Source: Pseudobdellovibrionaceae bacterium (GTDB lineage: Bacteria; Bdellovibrionota; Bdellovibrionia; Bdellovibrionales; Bdellovibrionaceae). From it: DNA of 64,000 nt. Positions 25,375-34,036 of this stretch are shown here, one piece after another (positions within the stretch are counted from its first letter, which is position 1; each line of letters begins with the position of its first letter). The notes under the pieces are model-generated. The model was given only the letters and a program-made list of their open reading frames with translations. It had not been told where the DNA came from and searched no databases. The stretch covers positions 992,001-1,056,000 of the forward strand of contig JADJYV010000013.1 of the NCBI GenBank assembly GCA_016719575.1. Direction: 5' to 3'. The position numbers were made by a program, and so were the translations under genes.

Positions 25375-26282
25375 GAGATCTTATGGAAGATATAAGAGAA
25401 TTAGCACTTGTATTGAAATCGCGAAATCTACTACCTAAGCATGTCGAATTTTCTAATTGCTATAACGTAACTATTGTTAGCGCATATGATGAAACTTCCT
25501 CTGAATTCATTTCTGAATCAGTTTCGATGGGAATTGATCCAGATACTCAAATTGCTTTTGCGAAAGCCATAGTTGAATACAACGAACGAAAGATTTCAAA
25601 AAAAAGTTCTTCGGCGGCTATAAAAGCGACATCAAGATCTGATGGGTTAGCGGCCTTTCCTGTTTATAACAGAAATCAAAATGTCTCGAAGGTAATTTGC
25701 CAAAAGCATGCTTTTCTAGAGGCCGCCGAACGCTTCTTGTGGGCAACGTGGTGGGATAACTCAAAAATTGCATTTGAAATCAATCTTTGGCGTCCGCTAA
25801 TTTTAGATCCATTGACAGTCGACAGCATAAAAAACACTTTCGCAATAAAATCACTAAGAAAAATTACAATAAGACCGAATAATTCATCCGTTATTCTAAC
25901 AATTCTACTAGCTGAAAATTTTGATGGGGGATTTATTACTGGTGGCGCAGCCTCCTTCAATAATGAAATTACCGACGCCGAAAAAAGATCATTCGGTGAA
26001 TTGTTACGTCACTTAATCGCATATGAAAAAATCAAAACTGAATATAATATCGAATCGCTTTCGTTTTACGAAAGGCGACTTTACGGTTTTGGATCCGGCA
26101 TGTGGCGCGAACTTGTTTTGAATCGATTAAACTCGAATAGCAAAACACTAATTGCACTACCTGAGTTGAATTTTGACGAGGTGATAGAGCACCCTAACGA
26201 TGACATAATTTCTATTCACAGATGCCTGTTTCGCAATCAGCCAGTTTTTATGGGAGGAAAAGAAGATAGACTATGTATATAA
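25371..26282 (+). CDS. Short YcaO-like protein
   Basis: YcaO enzymes use ATP to activate peptide amides, making azolines, thioamides or related groups. The nucleotide-binding features are recognisable: E69/E72 in AIVEYNERK (ExxER), S90-D91-G92 in SRSDGLAAFP (usually SNG), and E117/E120 in AFLEAAERFLWATWW (ExxER followed by Trp). GGAASFNNEITDAEKRSFGELLRH also fits. At 303 residues it is shorter than most YcaO proteins and lacks a proline-rich C-terminus. No E1-like, dehydrogenase or TfuA partner is nearby. It overlaps both neighbours, so the operon is tightly coupled. YcaO membership is by motif reading only. Confidence 0.68.
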   Translation: MRDLMEDIRELALVLKSRNLLPKHVEFSNCYNVTIVSAYDETSSEFISESVSMGIDPDTQIAFAKAIVEYNERKISKKSSSAAIKATSRSDGLAAFPVYNRNQNVSKVICQKHAFLEAAERFLWATWWDNSKIAFEINLWRPLILDPLTVDSIKNTFAIKSLRKITIRPNNSSVILTILLAENFDGGFITGGAASFNNEITDAEKRSFGELLRHLIAYEKIKTEYNIESLSFYERRLYGFGSGMWRELVLNRLNSNSKTLIALPELNFDEVIEHPNDDIISIHRCLFRNQPVFMGGKEDRLCI

Positions 26283-27538
26283 AAAACCTAAAAGCCTACA
26301 TCTTAGTGTTTTTCCTTGGATCGCTGATCATATTTTGTGCGACGGCGGTGTCGTTGGACTTTTATGTTCAGTCTAGTTCTTTGATGGCTGTTAGAGGTTG
26401 GCTCGATGCTGAACTTGTTTCGATTCAGCAAGGAAATTTGTTAACATCCGTCACTAAATTTCAAAGAGTCATAAAATCTTCCGACCTGATAAGCGCAGTT
26501 GAGGTTATTGATCGCACTAAAGCAGACCGAAAACTACTCACCATTGGCGAACCATTCATTCCTTTGATAAGTGACAGTGACAACCAGCAACCGAAAATTA
26601 TCAGAGATGGGATCATATTTTCTCATCAAATTATTGTTAATCTAAAAAATCAAAATATTGCCATTGCATTTCGAATTGCTCCTACAATTTCGAATAGCTT
26701 GTTTTTTATATTCGGCGGGTCCTTTTTGCTACTTTTTTGGTTCTTTATGGTTCTTGTTCTAATAATTGAAAAAAATCATTCAAAAATTAGAGAAGGTGTA
26801 ATCACCCAAAATTTTCAGGAAAAAATTGATCGACTGGCTCTAATCGATAAAATTTCAGCGCAAGTTGCTCACGATATCCGAAGTCCACTTATGGCACTTA
26901 AGATTGGCTTAGAGAATGTCGCTCACATACCCGAAGACGTCAAAGATCTGATATCGAACTCAATCATTAGAATTAATGACATTGGTAATGACCTCTTAGA
27001 ATCAAGACGTCATTTGGCGAAAGAAATACCGGCAACACTTTCTTCCTCAATAAATCATTCGGAAGAGTCTTCTAAGTTAGGCGTCGCCAAACTTGTTTCA
27101 CAAATTGTAAAAGAGAAACAGACCGTTTTTAAGTCAAATGCAAATATCCAACTCATACAAGAAAATATTGATCCATTAATTTTTGTCAATGCCTCAGCGA
27201 AAGAAGTTGAGCGCATATTGGCAAATGTTATTCAGAACTCATATGACGCAATTCCCTCGCAAGGTGAAATTCGTATTGGCACAAGGGTGTATTCCGATAA
27301 AACGGTTATCTATGTAATTGATAACGGCATTGGAATGTCACAAGAAACCCTATCTAGCCTCGGCAGACGGGCGCCATTTTTACAAAAGCAGAAGCAAGGA
27401 AAACATAGCAATGGTCTCGGATTAAGCCATGCGAAGACGTACTTGAACTCAATAGACGGTCTACTCGAAATTCAATCCTCCGAAGGATTAGGAACTATGG
27501 TGCAAATTATTTTTTCAAATAAATTGCATTCGATCTAA
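26273..27538 (+). CDS. Sensor histidine kinase, last gene of the YcaO-type operon
   Basis: Two transmembrane helices (about 8-29 and 144-166) bracket a periplasmic sensor domain of about 110 residues. There is no HAMP domain. HisKA has H200 in QVAHDIRSPLMAL. The HATPase part has the N-box NVIQNSYDAI, G1 DNGIGM and G2 GLGLS, so it should be active. No response regulator gene lies next to it (orphan). The start overlaps the YcaO-like gene by 10 bp. Context suggests it senses a periplasmic signal linked to the solute-binding protein. Confidence 0.9.
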   Translation: MYIKNLKAYILVFFLGSLIIFCATAVSLDFYVQSSSLMAVRGWLDAELVSIQQGNLLTSVTKFQRVIKSSDLISAVEVIDRTKADRKLLTIGEPFIPLISDSDNQQPKIIRDGIIFSHQIIVNLKNQNIAIAFRIAPTISNSLFFIFGGSFLLLFWFFMVLVLIIEKNHSKIREGVITQNFQEKIDRLALIDKISAQVAHDIRSPLMALKIGLENVAHIPEDVKDLISNSIIRINDIGNDLLESRRHLAKEIPATLSSSINHSEESSKLGVAKLVSQIVKEKQTVFKSNANIQLIQENIDPLIFVNASAKEVERILANVIQNSYDAIPSQGEIRIGTRVYSDKTVIYVIDNGIGMSQETLSSLGRRAPFLQKQKQGKHSNGLGLSHAKTYLNSIDGLLEIQSSEGLGTMVQIIFSNKLHSI

Positions 27539-27581
27539 TTTCACCAACGCCCCATTGTGAGACACGCCCACCAAATTCTAG

Positions 27582-27608
27582 TAAAGATTTTGCACAAAAT
27601 ACCGATAA
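27582..27608 (+). promoter_or_regulatory. Sigma-28 type promoter before the lipoprotein gene
   Basis: TAAAGATT (27582-27589), exactly 11 bases, then ACCGATAA (27601-27608). This matches the FliA consensus TAAAGTTT-N11-GCCGATAA at 14 of 16 positions. The predicted start of transcription is about 27615, only some 15 bases before the ATG, so the leader would be short. Confidence 0.7.
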
Positions 27609-27629
27609 TAAGGGGGTGGAGGTTTCACG

Positions 27630-27947
27630 ATGAAATCGAGTGGGTTTCAAAAATTGCTTGTGTTTGGATCACTGGCTCTGCTTTTATCGGCGTGTTCGAT
27701 GGAAGCTTCTATTCAGAGTCTTATTGATGACATCAAGATTTTGAAGGCGCCAGGGCAAGTGCTTGGAATTTCTTCTGGTTCAACTCAGAATGTTTCACCC
27801 ACAAATAGCACTAATAAATTTGTCGTCTCCGCCGCTGTTGGCTTCACGGGAGGAAGTAACTACTCAGCCAGCCCGAGCCTTGTTCATACAACCGCTAATG
27901 GCATGAAAGTCTACAGTTCAGTCCAAGGGGCCGTCGTTGCACAGTAA
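27630..27947 (+). CDS. Small lipoprotein, probably in the sigma-28 regulon
   Basis: 105 residues with a lipobox (LLLSAC, Cys22), so it should be lipidated and membrane-attached in the envelope. The rest is Ser/Thr/Asn-rich with few charges (SSGSTQNVSPTNSTNKF) and has no recognised domain. A very strong Shine-Dalgarno (GGGGGTGGAGG) precedes the ATG. The FliA-type promoter just upstream links it to motility genes, for example as a sheath or basal-body lipoprotein, but only by regulation. Confidence 0.75.
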   Translation: MKSSGFQKLLVFGSLALLLSACSMEASIQSLIDDIKILKAPGQVLGISSGSTQNVSPTNSTNKFVVSAAVGFTGGSNYSASPSLVHTTANGMKVYSSVQGAVVAQ

Positions 27948-28004
27948 CCGCCATAGGCCTACAAGCGTGTGAGCAAGACTTCCGTCCGAAATTGTAAACC
28001 CACT

Positions 28005-28032
28005 TAAAGTTTCAAAATAGAACAGCCGAATA
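28005..28032 (+). promoter_or_regulatory. Sigma-28 type promoter before the FlgT-like gene
   Basis: TAAAGTTT (28005-28012, perfect -35), a 12-base spacer, then GCCGAATA (28025-28032). The halves are identical to those of the third flagellin promoter here; only the spacer is one base longer. The ATG is 22 bp downstream. Confidence 0.65.
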
Positions 28033-28053
28033 TCTCCCCATAGGGAGTCTTAC

Positions 28054-28644
28054 ATGAAAAATCAGTGGGCGTTGGTTATTTTATCGTTAATAACGACCTC
28101 AACAACATTTGCCCAGGACCTCAGCATCGTCGATGTTCGTCGAAATATCACCCTCGCCGACGACGATATCGTCTACAAAGACTTTTACCTCAATGGAGGA
28201 GAAGCAGACGGACTCAAAAAAAATCTCGTCGTAACTGCTGTTAGAAAAATTCAGGTTCGTGACTCAAATGGCCACCAAAGTTATGGAGAGATTTCTGTTC
28301 CAGTTGGACAACTCCGCGTGATCGCTATCTATGGCAAAATTTCAGTTGCTCGTGAATATAAACTTCTCTCTCGTGATGAGCTACCAATGCTAGAACAGAC
28401 CGGCCTCATGAGCGGGGATCGCATCGAGCTAAAGGCGGCCTTTATCGATGACAAAAAGCCCGTCTACAAAAAGAAGACAATAGTCAGCACGCCCCCCCCT
28501 CCTAAAGAAGCTGCGGCCACCGTGACTGTCGTCACCTCAGCCGTACCGGTTACCCCTGCCGCACCAATAGCTCCTACAAAAGAAGTAGCAGCGCCTGTAA
28601 ACTCTGCAAAAACAGCAGACGCCAGTCCTGCAATAGCCCAGTAA
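28054..28644 (+). CDS. Secreted protein with a FlgT C-terminal-like domain
   Basis: Signal peptide to about residue 20 (TSTTFAQ). Residues 25-130 (NGGEADGLKKNLVVTAVRKI, PVGQLRVIAIYGKISVAREYKLL, GLMSGDRIEL) follow the pattern of the FlgT C-terminal domain of sodium-driven flagella. The last 60 residues are Pro/Ala/Thr-rich and probably disordered or wall-spanning. With a sigma-28 type promoter directly upstream, a flagellar basal-body or envelope role is reasonable. The domain match is by eye and moderate. Confidence 0.6.
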   Translation: MKNQWALVILSLITTSTTFAQDLSIVDVRRNITLADDDIVYKDFYLNGGEADGLKKNLVVTAVRKIQVRDSNGHQSYGEISVPVGQLRVIAIYGKISVAREYKLLSRDELPMLEQTGLMSGDRIELKAAFIDDKKPVYKKKTIVSTPPPPKEAAATVTVVTSAVPVTPAAPIAPTKEVAAPVNSAKTADASPAIAQ

Positions 28645-28703
28645 AACTCACCTGATAATTCCTTACTTTACCTCGAGATCTTTTTAGGGCAAAACAACAC
28701 CCT

Positions 28704-29618
28704 ATGAATTCATACTATCGCGTGCGCCTGAACCAAGTCCCCCATGTCCTCGAGGACGAAATCACAGCCCTCTCCTTTCAGCATGGAGCCTCTGGGGTCA
28801 CCGAAGCCCTGGCTTTTACCCAGCCCGACCTTACTTATGACCCCGATTTAATCCAAGTAAAGGCTCATGATTTGGACGTCTTTTTCTTAGAAAAACCTCA
28901 CGATGCTTTTTTCGGAGGCCTCAACAAAGTTGATCAAAACATCAAGTGGAGCCTTTTCGAAGAGCAGAACAAAGATTGGCTTGAAGAATGGAAGAAGGGC
29001 TTTAAACCTTTTCAGATCGTAGGTCCCTTTTGGATTGTGCCCTCGTGGTTGCAACCTCCTCCAGAGTGCACGCAGCCCATTTACATCGACCCAGGAATGG
29101 CATTCGGAACCGGTACTCACGCAACCACAAAGATGGCCTCTTACTTTGTTCACAAAGTCGCCGAAAAATACAAAGCTGGAGTTAAAAATTGGTCCCTTCT
29201 CGATGTCGGAACTGGTACTGCTATACTCGCTATGCTCGCCGCAAAAAGTGGTTTTGGCTTAGTCACCGGAATTGAGATTGACCCCGAAGCCCGGCGAGTT
29301 GCACGCGAAAATATTCAACTCAACAAAATGGAAGAAATCGAAATTTCCAATGCCCTCCTTGAGGAAATAAAGGGTGAATACGATGTCGTGATCGCAAACA
29401 TCATCGACGGCGTTTTGCTAAATATTAAAAAGGATCTCTTGCGCGTTTTGAAACCGGGCGGTTTTTTATTTTTGACCGGCATTCTTACCGAGCGAGATAA
29501 TATCTTTTTCGAAAAGTTTATTGAACAATCCAATCTCAAAGTCCTTCGTCGCCTAGAAAAAGAAGAGTGGGTAGGCTACTGGGTACAAAAGGATTCGGCA
29601 TGCGAAGATATTGGATAG
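28704..29618 (+). CDS. prmA: Ribosomal protein L11 methyltransferase
   Basis: Methylates lysines of ribosomal protein L11 using S-adenosylmethionine. N-terminal L11-binding domain at residues 1-90, then the methyltransferase fold. YIDPGMAFGTGTHATTKM and LLDVGTGTAILAMLAAKSG are the SAM-binding loops, and VIANIIDGVLL is the catalytic-loop equivalent. 304 residues is normal. It overlaps rsmE by 19 bp, so the two rRNA/ribosome-modifying genes are coupled. Confidence 0.93.
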   Translation: MNSYYRVRLNQVPHVLEDEITALSFQHGASGVTEALAFTQPDLTYDPDLIQVKAHDLDVFFLEKPHDAFFGGLNKVDQNIKWSLFEEQNKDWLEEWKKGFKPFQIVGPFWIVPSWLQPPPECTQPIYIDPGMAFGTGTHATTKMASYFVHKVAEKYKAGVKNWSLLDVGTGTAILAMLAAKSGFGLVTGIEIDPEARRVARENIQLNKMEEIEISNALLEEIKGEYDVVIANIIDGVLLNIKKDLLRVLKPGGFLFLTGILTERDNIFFEKFIEQSNLKVLRRLEKEEWVGYWVQKDSACEDIG

Positions 29619-30361
29619 AAAAAAAGGACCTCAATAACGATATTGTTCAATTTAGTGGCGAGACCTTTCATCATATTTTTGAAGTTTGCCGCCAACACGT
29701 GGGTTCAAAGTTTGAAGTCCTCACTGAAGACAGCAAGGCGCATTTTGTAGAGGTCCTCTCAGTCACAAAAAAAAGCGCCCAAGCTGTAGTCCTCGAAATT
29801 CGCAAAATCCCCCCGCTTCCAGAACCACATTTTCACCTAGCTCTTGCTGTCTCACGCTTTCCTGTCATGGATTCCATTGTTGAAAAAGCAGTTGAATTGG
29901 GAGTCCAAAGCATACAACCCCTTTTTACTGATTTTAGCTTTGTGAGAACTCAAACGAGCCTCCCTCCGAATAAAACAGAGAGATGGGGCAAGATCGTCAA
30001 GTCCGCCACCCAACAGAGCGGTCGCGGAGATATCATGGCCATCGCCCCAGCCCTAAGCCTTGATTGTTTTTTGAGCAAATTTAACCCAAGCGAACAGTCG
30101 CTGGTTCTATTTGCATACGAAGGAGGCTCAACCCTTAGCGTTAAGTCTTACCTACAGCAGAAAAGGCAGAAATCGCCAGGCCCGCTTAAAGATATTTGGA
30201 TTTTTGTTGGTAGCGAAGGTGGATTTTCACAGCATGAGGTCAAAAAAATGCAAGACCTAGACTTTTATCCAGTGACCTTAGGGGCCCAGGTTTTGAGAGT
30301 CGAAACGGCTTGCATGGCTCTTGTCTCCGTCCTAAAGTATGAGTTTGATCTGATGTGTTGA
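29600..30361 (+). CDS. rsmE: 16S rRNA m3U1498 methyltransferase
   Basis: Methylates U1498 of 16S rRNA. The protein begins MRRYWIEKKD, the usual RsmE start, at ATG 29600 with AAAGGA six bases upstream; the frame is open further back, inside prmA. SPOUT fold signatures: DSIVEKAVELGVQSIQPL, RWGKIVKSATQQSGRGD, IFVGSEGGFSQHEV and LGAQVLRVETACMALVSVL, the knotted SAM pocket. About 253 residues, standard. Confidence 0.94.
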   Translation: MRRYWIEKKDLNNDIVQFSGETFHHIFEVCRQHVGSKFEVLTEDSKAHFVEVLSVTKKSAQAVVLEIRKIPPLPEPHFHLALAVSRFPVMDSIVEKAVELGVQSIQPLFTDFSFVRTQTSLPPNKTERWGKIVKSATQQSGRGDIMAIAPALSLDCFLSKFNPSEQSLVLFAYEGGSTLSVKSYLQQKRQKSPGPLKDIWIFVGSEGGFSQHEVKKMQDLDFYPVTLGAQVLRVETACMALVSVLKYEFDLMC

Positions 30362-30389
30362 TATTTATCATCATCAGAAAGGAGATGGG

Positions 30390-31178
30390 ATGGATCCATT
30401 TGAAGAATTTGAGTTTAAGCCCCTTACTGAAGGTCTTGGATTTCACAAGAAGAAAGCGTCTACCGTACAGAAATCTGACGAAGATGACATTTCCTTTGAA
30501 ATAAAAAGTACTGGCTCAAAACTCAGTTCGAATACCTCTGCCAACATCGAGCACAGGGTGGTCGATCCTCTAAGATCCCCGCTCCCAAGAAAAAATTTAT
30601 CTTCGACTGAGACCTTACCTGTGATGGATTCGGAACTTCCCTCAGCCGCTTCTGCTGTTGATGAAATCCTTAAAACCCTGCAAAAAAATAGACGCCTAGA
30701 TTTTGATAACCAGGCCGCTCAAAAGGCAGCAAATCTAACACTTTCAAAAGAAGTGTACAAACCAGACACTTGGAGATTCTCATCCTCGTTGTTAGATAGC
30801 ATGCTCGTTCTGGCCGCAAGCCTTCTCTGCATGATTATCGTTTTGGTTATTACTAAAGCAGACCTCATCGCCAATCTCACAAATCCAGATGCAGAAGGTA
30901 TGATTTATATTTCAACATTTGGCCTACTTGCCTCAGTGAGTTTTATTTATTTAACCATCAATCGTATTTTCCTTGGTAGCACCCCTGGTGAGTGGGCCTT
31001 TGAACAACGAATTGGCAAGCCCCAAGACATGAACACCGTCACCTACCCCCTTCGAATCCTTGCTCGAAGTGTGCTGGTCATCCTGACAGGGTTTATAGTC
31101 CTGCCTACATTTTCAATTTTGCTGAATCGCGACCTGGCAGGAGAGCTGACAGGAGCTCCACTTCTCAAGAAGGTTTAA
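30390..31178 (+). CDS. RDD family membrane protein
   Basis: Residues 1-130 are a polar, low-complexity cytoplasmic region. The C-terminal half has three or four membrane helices with the RDD pattern: SLLDSMLVLAASLL (first Asp), LGSTPGEWAFEQRIG (TPGK-like loop), and RILARSVLVILTGF. RDD proteins are poorly characterised, some linked to ion tolerance. It has a GGAG ribosome site and lies between rsmE and rfaE2, 6 bp from the latter, so probably one transcript. Confidence 0.8.
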   Translation: MDPFEEFEFKPLTEGLGFHKKKASTVQKSDEDDISFEIKSTGSKLSSNTSANIEHRVVDPLRSPLPRKNLSSTETLPVMDSELPSAASAVDEILKTLQKNRRLDFDNQAAQKAANLTLSKEVYKPDTWRFSSSLLDSMLVLAASLLCMIIVLVITKADLIANLTNPDAEGMIYISTFGLLASVSFIYLTINRIFLGSTPGEWAFEQRIGKPQDMNTVTYPLRILARSVLVILTGFIVLPTFSILLNRDLAGELTGAPLLKKV

Positions 31179-31184
31179 AGTTTC

Positions 31185-31652
31185 ATGGGCCAAGTTTCCA
31201 ATTTAAAGAAAATTTCTGAAGTCTTGGACCCGGTTCGATTACAAAAAAGGAAAGTTGTCTTTACGAATGGCTGCTTTGACCTACTTCATGTTGGTCATGT
31301 TCGCTACCTTCAAGAGGCTCGCAAACTTGGAGACCTTTTAGTCGTCGGCGTAAATAGTGACGCCAGCACAAAGCGCTTAAAGGGTCCTACACGGCCCGTA
31401 CAAATCGAAGGTGATCGTGCAGAAATTTTAGCAGCGCTAGGTTGCGTCGATTTTGTTGTTGTCTTCGAAGACGACACGCCACTCAATCTTATAAAGATTG
31501 TTAAACCAGACATTCTCGTGAAAGGCGGAGATTGGAAAATCGATCAAATTGTCGGCGCTGATTTTGTTCTTAGCCAAGGCGGAACTGTTTTATCATTGCA
31601 ATTTATCGATGGAAAATCGACAACGAACCTGATTAAAAAAGCTCAAAGCTAA
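31185..31652 (+). CDS. rfaE2: D-glycero-beta-D-manno-heptose 1-phosphate adenylyltransferase
   Basis: Makes ADP-heptose, the sugar donor for LPS inner core and for GT9 heptosyltransferases. 155 residues, equal to the C-terminal nucleotidyltransferase half of E. coli HldE. Motifs: FTNGCFDLLHVGHVRYL with the HxGH site, VGVNSDASTKRLKGPTRPV, and the C-terminal GKSTTNLIKK (typical of the ISSTxIR-type segment). The kinase half (RfaE1) must be encoded elsewhere. ADP-heptose may also supply the GT9 genes at 43706-46512. Confidence 0.92.
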   Translation: MGQVSNLKKISEVLDPVRLQKRKVVFTNGCFDLLHVGHVRYLQEARKLGDLLVVGVNSDASTKRLKGPTRPVQIEGDRAEILAALGCVDFVVVFEDDTPLNLIKIVKPDILVKGGDWKIDQIVGADFVLSQGGTVLSLQFIDGKSTTNLIKKAQS

Positions 31653-32380
31653 AAACGCAATCCAACTTTTCCAGCATAGGTCGACTGAACAAAGCGATCG
31701 ACTTCCAAGGCAAGAAAAAGATCTGACATCTTGATACTTATTCCGAAGACCGTATGCGGAGAGTAAACATCAGAGTTCTCTGCCACGCCAGAATCGGTTA
31801 TACCACCTGCGCCGCCAACAAATGCGCCGACCGAGCGAGCTTGTCCCAATCCAAAGAACAACGAAAAATCAATCATATTTACCGAGGCAACAAGATCCAC
31901 TCCCGAAGTTTCAGTTCCCAGTACATTATAAAAATTGGCGCTAGAGCCGTGCAACACCAGACTTAAATTTGCAGGCATGAAGTTCGTCTGGTAAAAGCCC
32001 CACCGCAGCTGCCCGCCGAAACCAGAAATGGCATGATCTTGAGGCATCGGAATAAATTGCACCAGAACATCCAAATTGTGATATAGCCCTTTACCGATAA
32101 CAAAATTTAAATAGTTCAAATCAGATCGAGCACTTGTTTTAGATGCTAGCGTCGCGACGTCTGCCATCGGAATAAACTCACTCGTCAAAGAGAGCTCAAT
32201 TCCAGAGTAGCCCCCCAAGGGGAACGGACTAGAAAGCAACTTCGCTGCTGAACCAAATCCCAAGGCCTCTAAAATCATTTCACGATCTGTTTTGGCAAGT
32301 CCCCTTGGAATAGGGATCGCCCCCGCAAATAAATCCAAAGAAATAAAAAGAGAAAAAAGGATCACCAAGATTCTTGACAT
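31649..32380 (-). CDS. Outer-membrane-type secreted protein of unknown function
   Basis: Not assigned to a family. ATG 32380 gives a clean signal peptide (MSRILVILFSLFISLDLFAG); a TTG at 32404 is a weaker alternative. The mature part alternates Gly and aromatic strands (GYSGIELSLTSEF, GFGGQLRWGFYQ, LALEVDRFVQSTYAGKVGLRF) and ends in Phe, as outer-membrane beta barrels do. It overlaps the convergent rfaE2 stop by 4 bp and follows the HEAT-like gene at 32413. Confidence 0.7.
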   Translation of the reverse strand: MSRILVILFSLFISLDLFAGAIPIPRGLAKTDREMILEALGFGSAAKLLSSPFPLGGYSGIELSLTSEFIPMADVATLASKTSARSDLNYLNFVIGKGLYHNLDVLVQFIPMPQDHAISGFGGQLRWGFYQTNFMPANLSLVLHGSSANFYNVLGTETSGVDLVASVNMIDFSLFFGLGQARSVGAFVGGAGGITDSGVAENSDVYSPHTVFGISIKMSDLFLALEVDRFVQSTYAGKVGLRF

Positions 32381-32412
32381 AATCTCATGAGAAACTAGTT
32401 TCAATCATTAGT

Positions 32413-33477
32413 CTAGACGTTTGATATCCCCTGGATCTGAGTCAGTGCGCTCCGCGCCGGACCAGAAACAGAGCTGTCGGGACTCTGAATTAGCTGCTGC
32501 AATATGGGAATGAATTGAGTGTATGCATTAGAACCACCATTGCTAATAATTCCACGCGAAGGACGATTCTCTCTGCTGGGATCATTTTTAACCTGCTGAA
32601 GACCAACAGCCATGACCTGAACAGCCCGTTGAACGGTGATAACGTCAGTAGACTTTAGTGCCATCGCCAATATTGGCAAACGTGAAGTTTGCATGTAACT
32701 CAAAAAATAAGTATCAGCAAATTTTTTGTTAGCGCCAGTTACCTTATCATAGTTATCCGCTAAGGTACTGAAACTTTTTAGACTTGGAACACTCTGAGCA
32801 AGCCACAAACCCGCGACTTGAGTCTCCGAATTCGAACTTTGCAAAAGATCGTTCAAAATTAAATATAAGGTGTCTGCTTCAACTTCTTTTTTATTAAAGG
32901 CTTCTACTAGTTTACCGATGTTCTCTTTGGTTGGTTGTCCTAGTACTAAGGCTCTCCATTGACTCGGTGACAAAGTTCCTTCATTCGCTTTCGTTCCGTC
33001 CTGAGGTGTCACCGTCTGTGTTGGCTGGGCGACTCGGCCAGGAGTAACCTCTGGCGCTGGCAGATCGCTTTTAGCATTTGTCGCTGAGTTTTCATTCACG
33101 ATACTTACTTCAAGCTTTGGCTTTTGCGGAGCTGGAATCGGCGTACTTGCTTTAGCAAGTGCCTTAGCCTTTTTGTCTGCAGCAATCTTGGGGGCGTTTT
33201 TCTGATCTGCACGAACACTCTGCTTAGCACCTGACGTCGCCGCTGTACCGACTTTGTCCGAAAAAGGATTTACTTCTTTATATTTCACATCTCGCCCCTC
33301 TAAACCAAATAATAAAGTGTAAAGAGGTCCTCGGCTCGGACGAGGCATGCTGTAAGCAATTTCGGGATCCGATTGAGAATAATTTTTTACTGCACCACGA
33401 AGAAGCGAAAGGCCGCCAGCAGTAATGGCCACGGCTGCGGCGACCATTCCGATAATATAAATATGACTGCGTTCCAT
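32413..33477 (-). CDS. Membrane-anchored protein with helical-repeat C-terminus
   Basis: Not recognised. One N-terminal membrane helix (about residues 7-25), then a Lys/Ala/Pro-rich linker (about 70-170). The C-terminal 180 residues are helical and HEAT/ARM-like (ETQVAGLWLAQSVPSL, LAMALKSTDVITVQRAVQVMA, SPDSSVSGPARSALTQI). A periplasmic protein-interaction role is plausible. It is probably cotranscribed with the barrel-type protein downstream. Confidence 0.7.
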   Translation of the reverse strand: MERSHIYIIGMVAAAVAITAGGLSLLRGAVKNYSQSDPEIAYSMPRPSRGPLYTLLFGLEGRDVKYKEVNPFSDKVGTAATSGAKQSVRADQKNAPKIAADKKAKALAKASTPIPAPQKPKLEVSIVNENSATNAKSDLPAPEVTPGRVAQPTQTVTPQDGTKANEGTLSPSQWRALVLGQPTKENIGKLVEAFNKKEVEADTLYLILNDLLQSSNSETQVAGLWLAQSVPSLKSFSTLADNYDKVTGANKKFADTYFLSYMQTSRLPILAMALKSTDVITVQRAVQVMAVGLQQVKNDPSRENRPSRGIISNGGSNAYTQFIPILQQLIQSPDSSVSGPARSALTQIQGISNV

Positions 33478-33608
33478 ACTTCCTCCTCGATCTTAACTAA
33501 CTAGATAGCGATTCTCATGCCTAGCGAGGAGTGCTCAGGTTTGATTTAGGTGATTCAATTAAAGACAAGGCCGAGAATTGCGCCCAATTGAATATATTTT
33601 AAGCAGTC

Positions 33609-34001
33609 TCATTTTGAAACAGAATCCTTATGGGTCATTGGACAGAAGCTTGGGCGAGGACCGATATCAGGAAACTGCCTACAGACATCGGGGCGTTTTT
33701 CATAAACCGTACAACGCCTTGTCTTCGAATCAAGAAAAAAACAATCGCGACCATTCTTTTGAGTCAGCATAAAAAGCTCGGTCCCATGTCGATAGCCGCT
33801 AATAATCCCCTCTTTAGAGAGTCGCTTTACTAGCTTTTTTAGGGAGTTTTTAGCCTCGTCCTCTGTCGTGACGCCCAAGCGAATGAGGTCCAACAATCTC
33901 ACCTCAACTGGCATCGTACAACAACCACCCCAGCAATGGTCACACATTCCATTTCGGTAAAGCCGCCACGTCGAGGGGCGATCTATATCCACAGAAGTCA
34001 T
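33609..34001 (-). CDS. YkgJ-type cysteine-cluster protein (possible Zn/Fe binding)
   Basis: 130 residues with the YkgJ-family cysteine layout: MCDHCWGGCC near the start, then DCFFLDSKTRRCTVYEKRPDVCRQFP and PSFC. Eight cysteines in this pattern are thought to bind zinc or an iron-sulfur cluster; the biochemical role is unsettled. Cytoplasmic, no signal peptide. It lies 35 bp downstream of the Wzz-like gene on the same strand. Confidence 0.82.
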   Translation of the reverse strand: MTSVDIDRPSTWRLYRNGMCDHCWGGCCTMPVEVRLLDLIRLGVTTEDEAKNSLKKLVKRLSKEGIISGYRHGTELFMLTQKNGRDCFFLDSKTRRCTVYEKRPDVCRQFPDIGPRPSFCPMTHKDSVSK

Positions 34002-34036
34002 AGTAGACTCAAATCTAATTTGCAGCGATCAAATTG

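Noticed and set aside
33609..33850. Several plus-strand ORFs antisense to the YkgJ-like gene
   Set aside because: The cysteine-cluster protein on the minus strand explains the region; the others lack ribosome sites and motifs.
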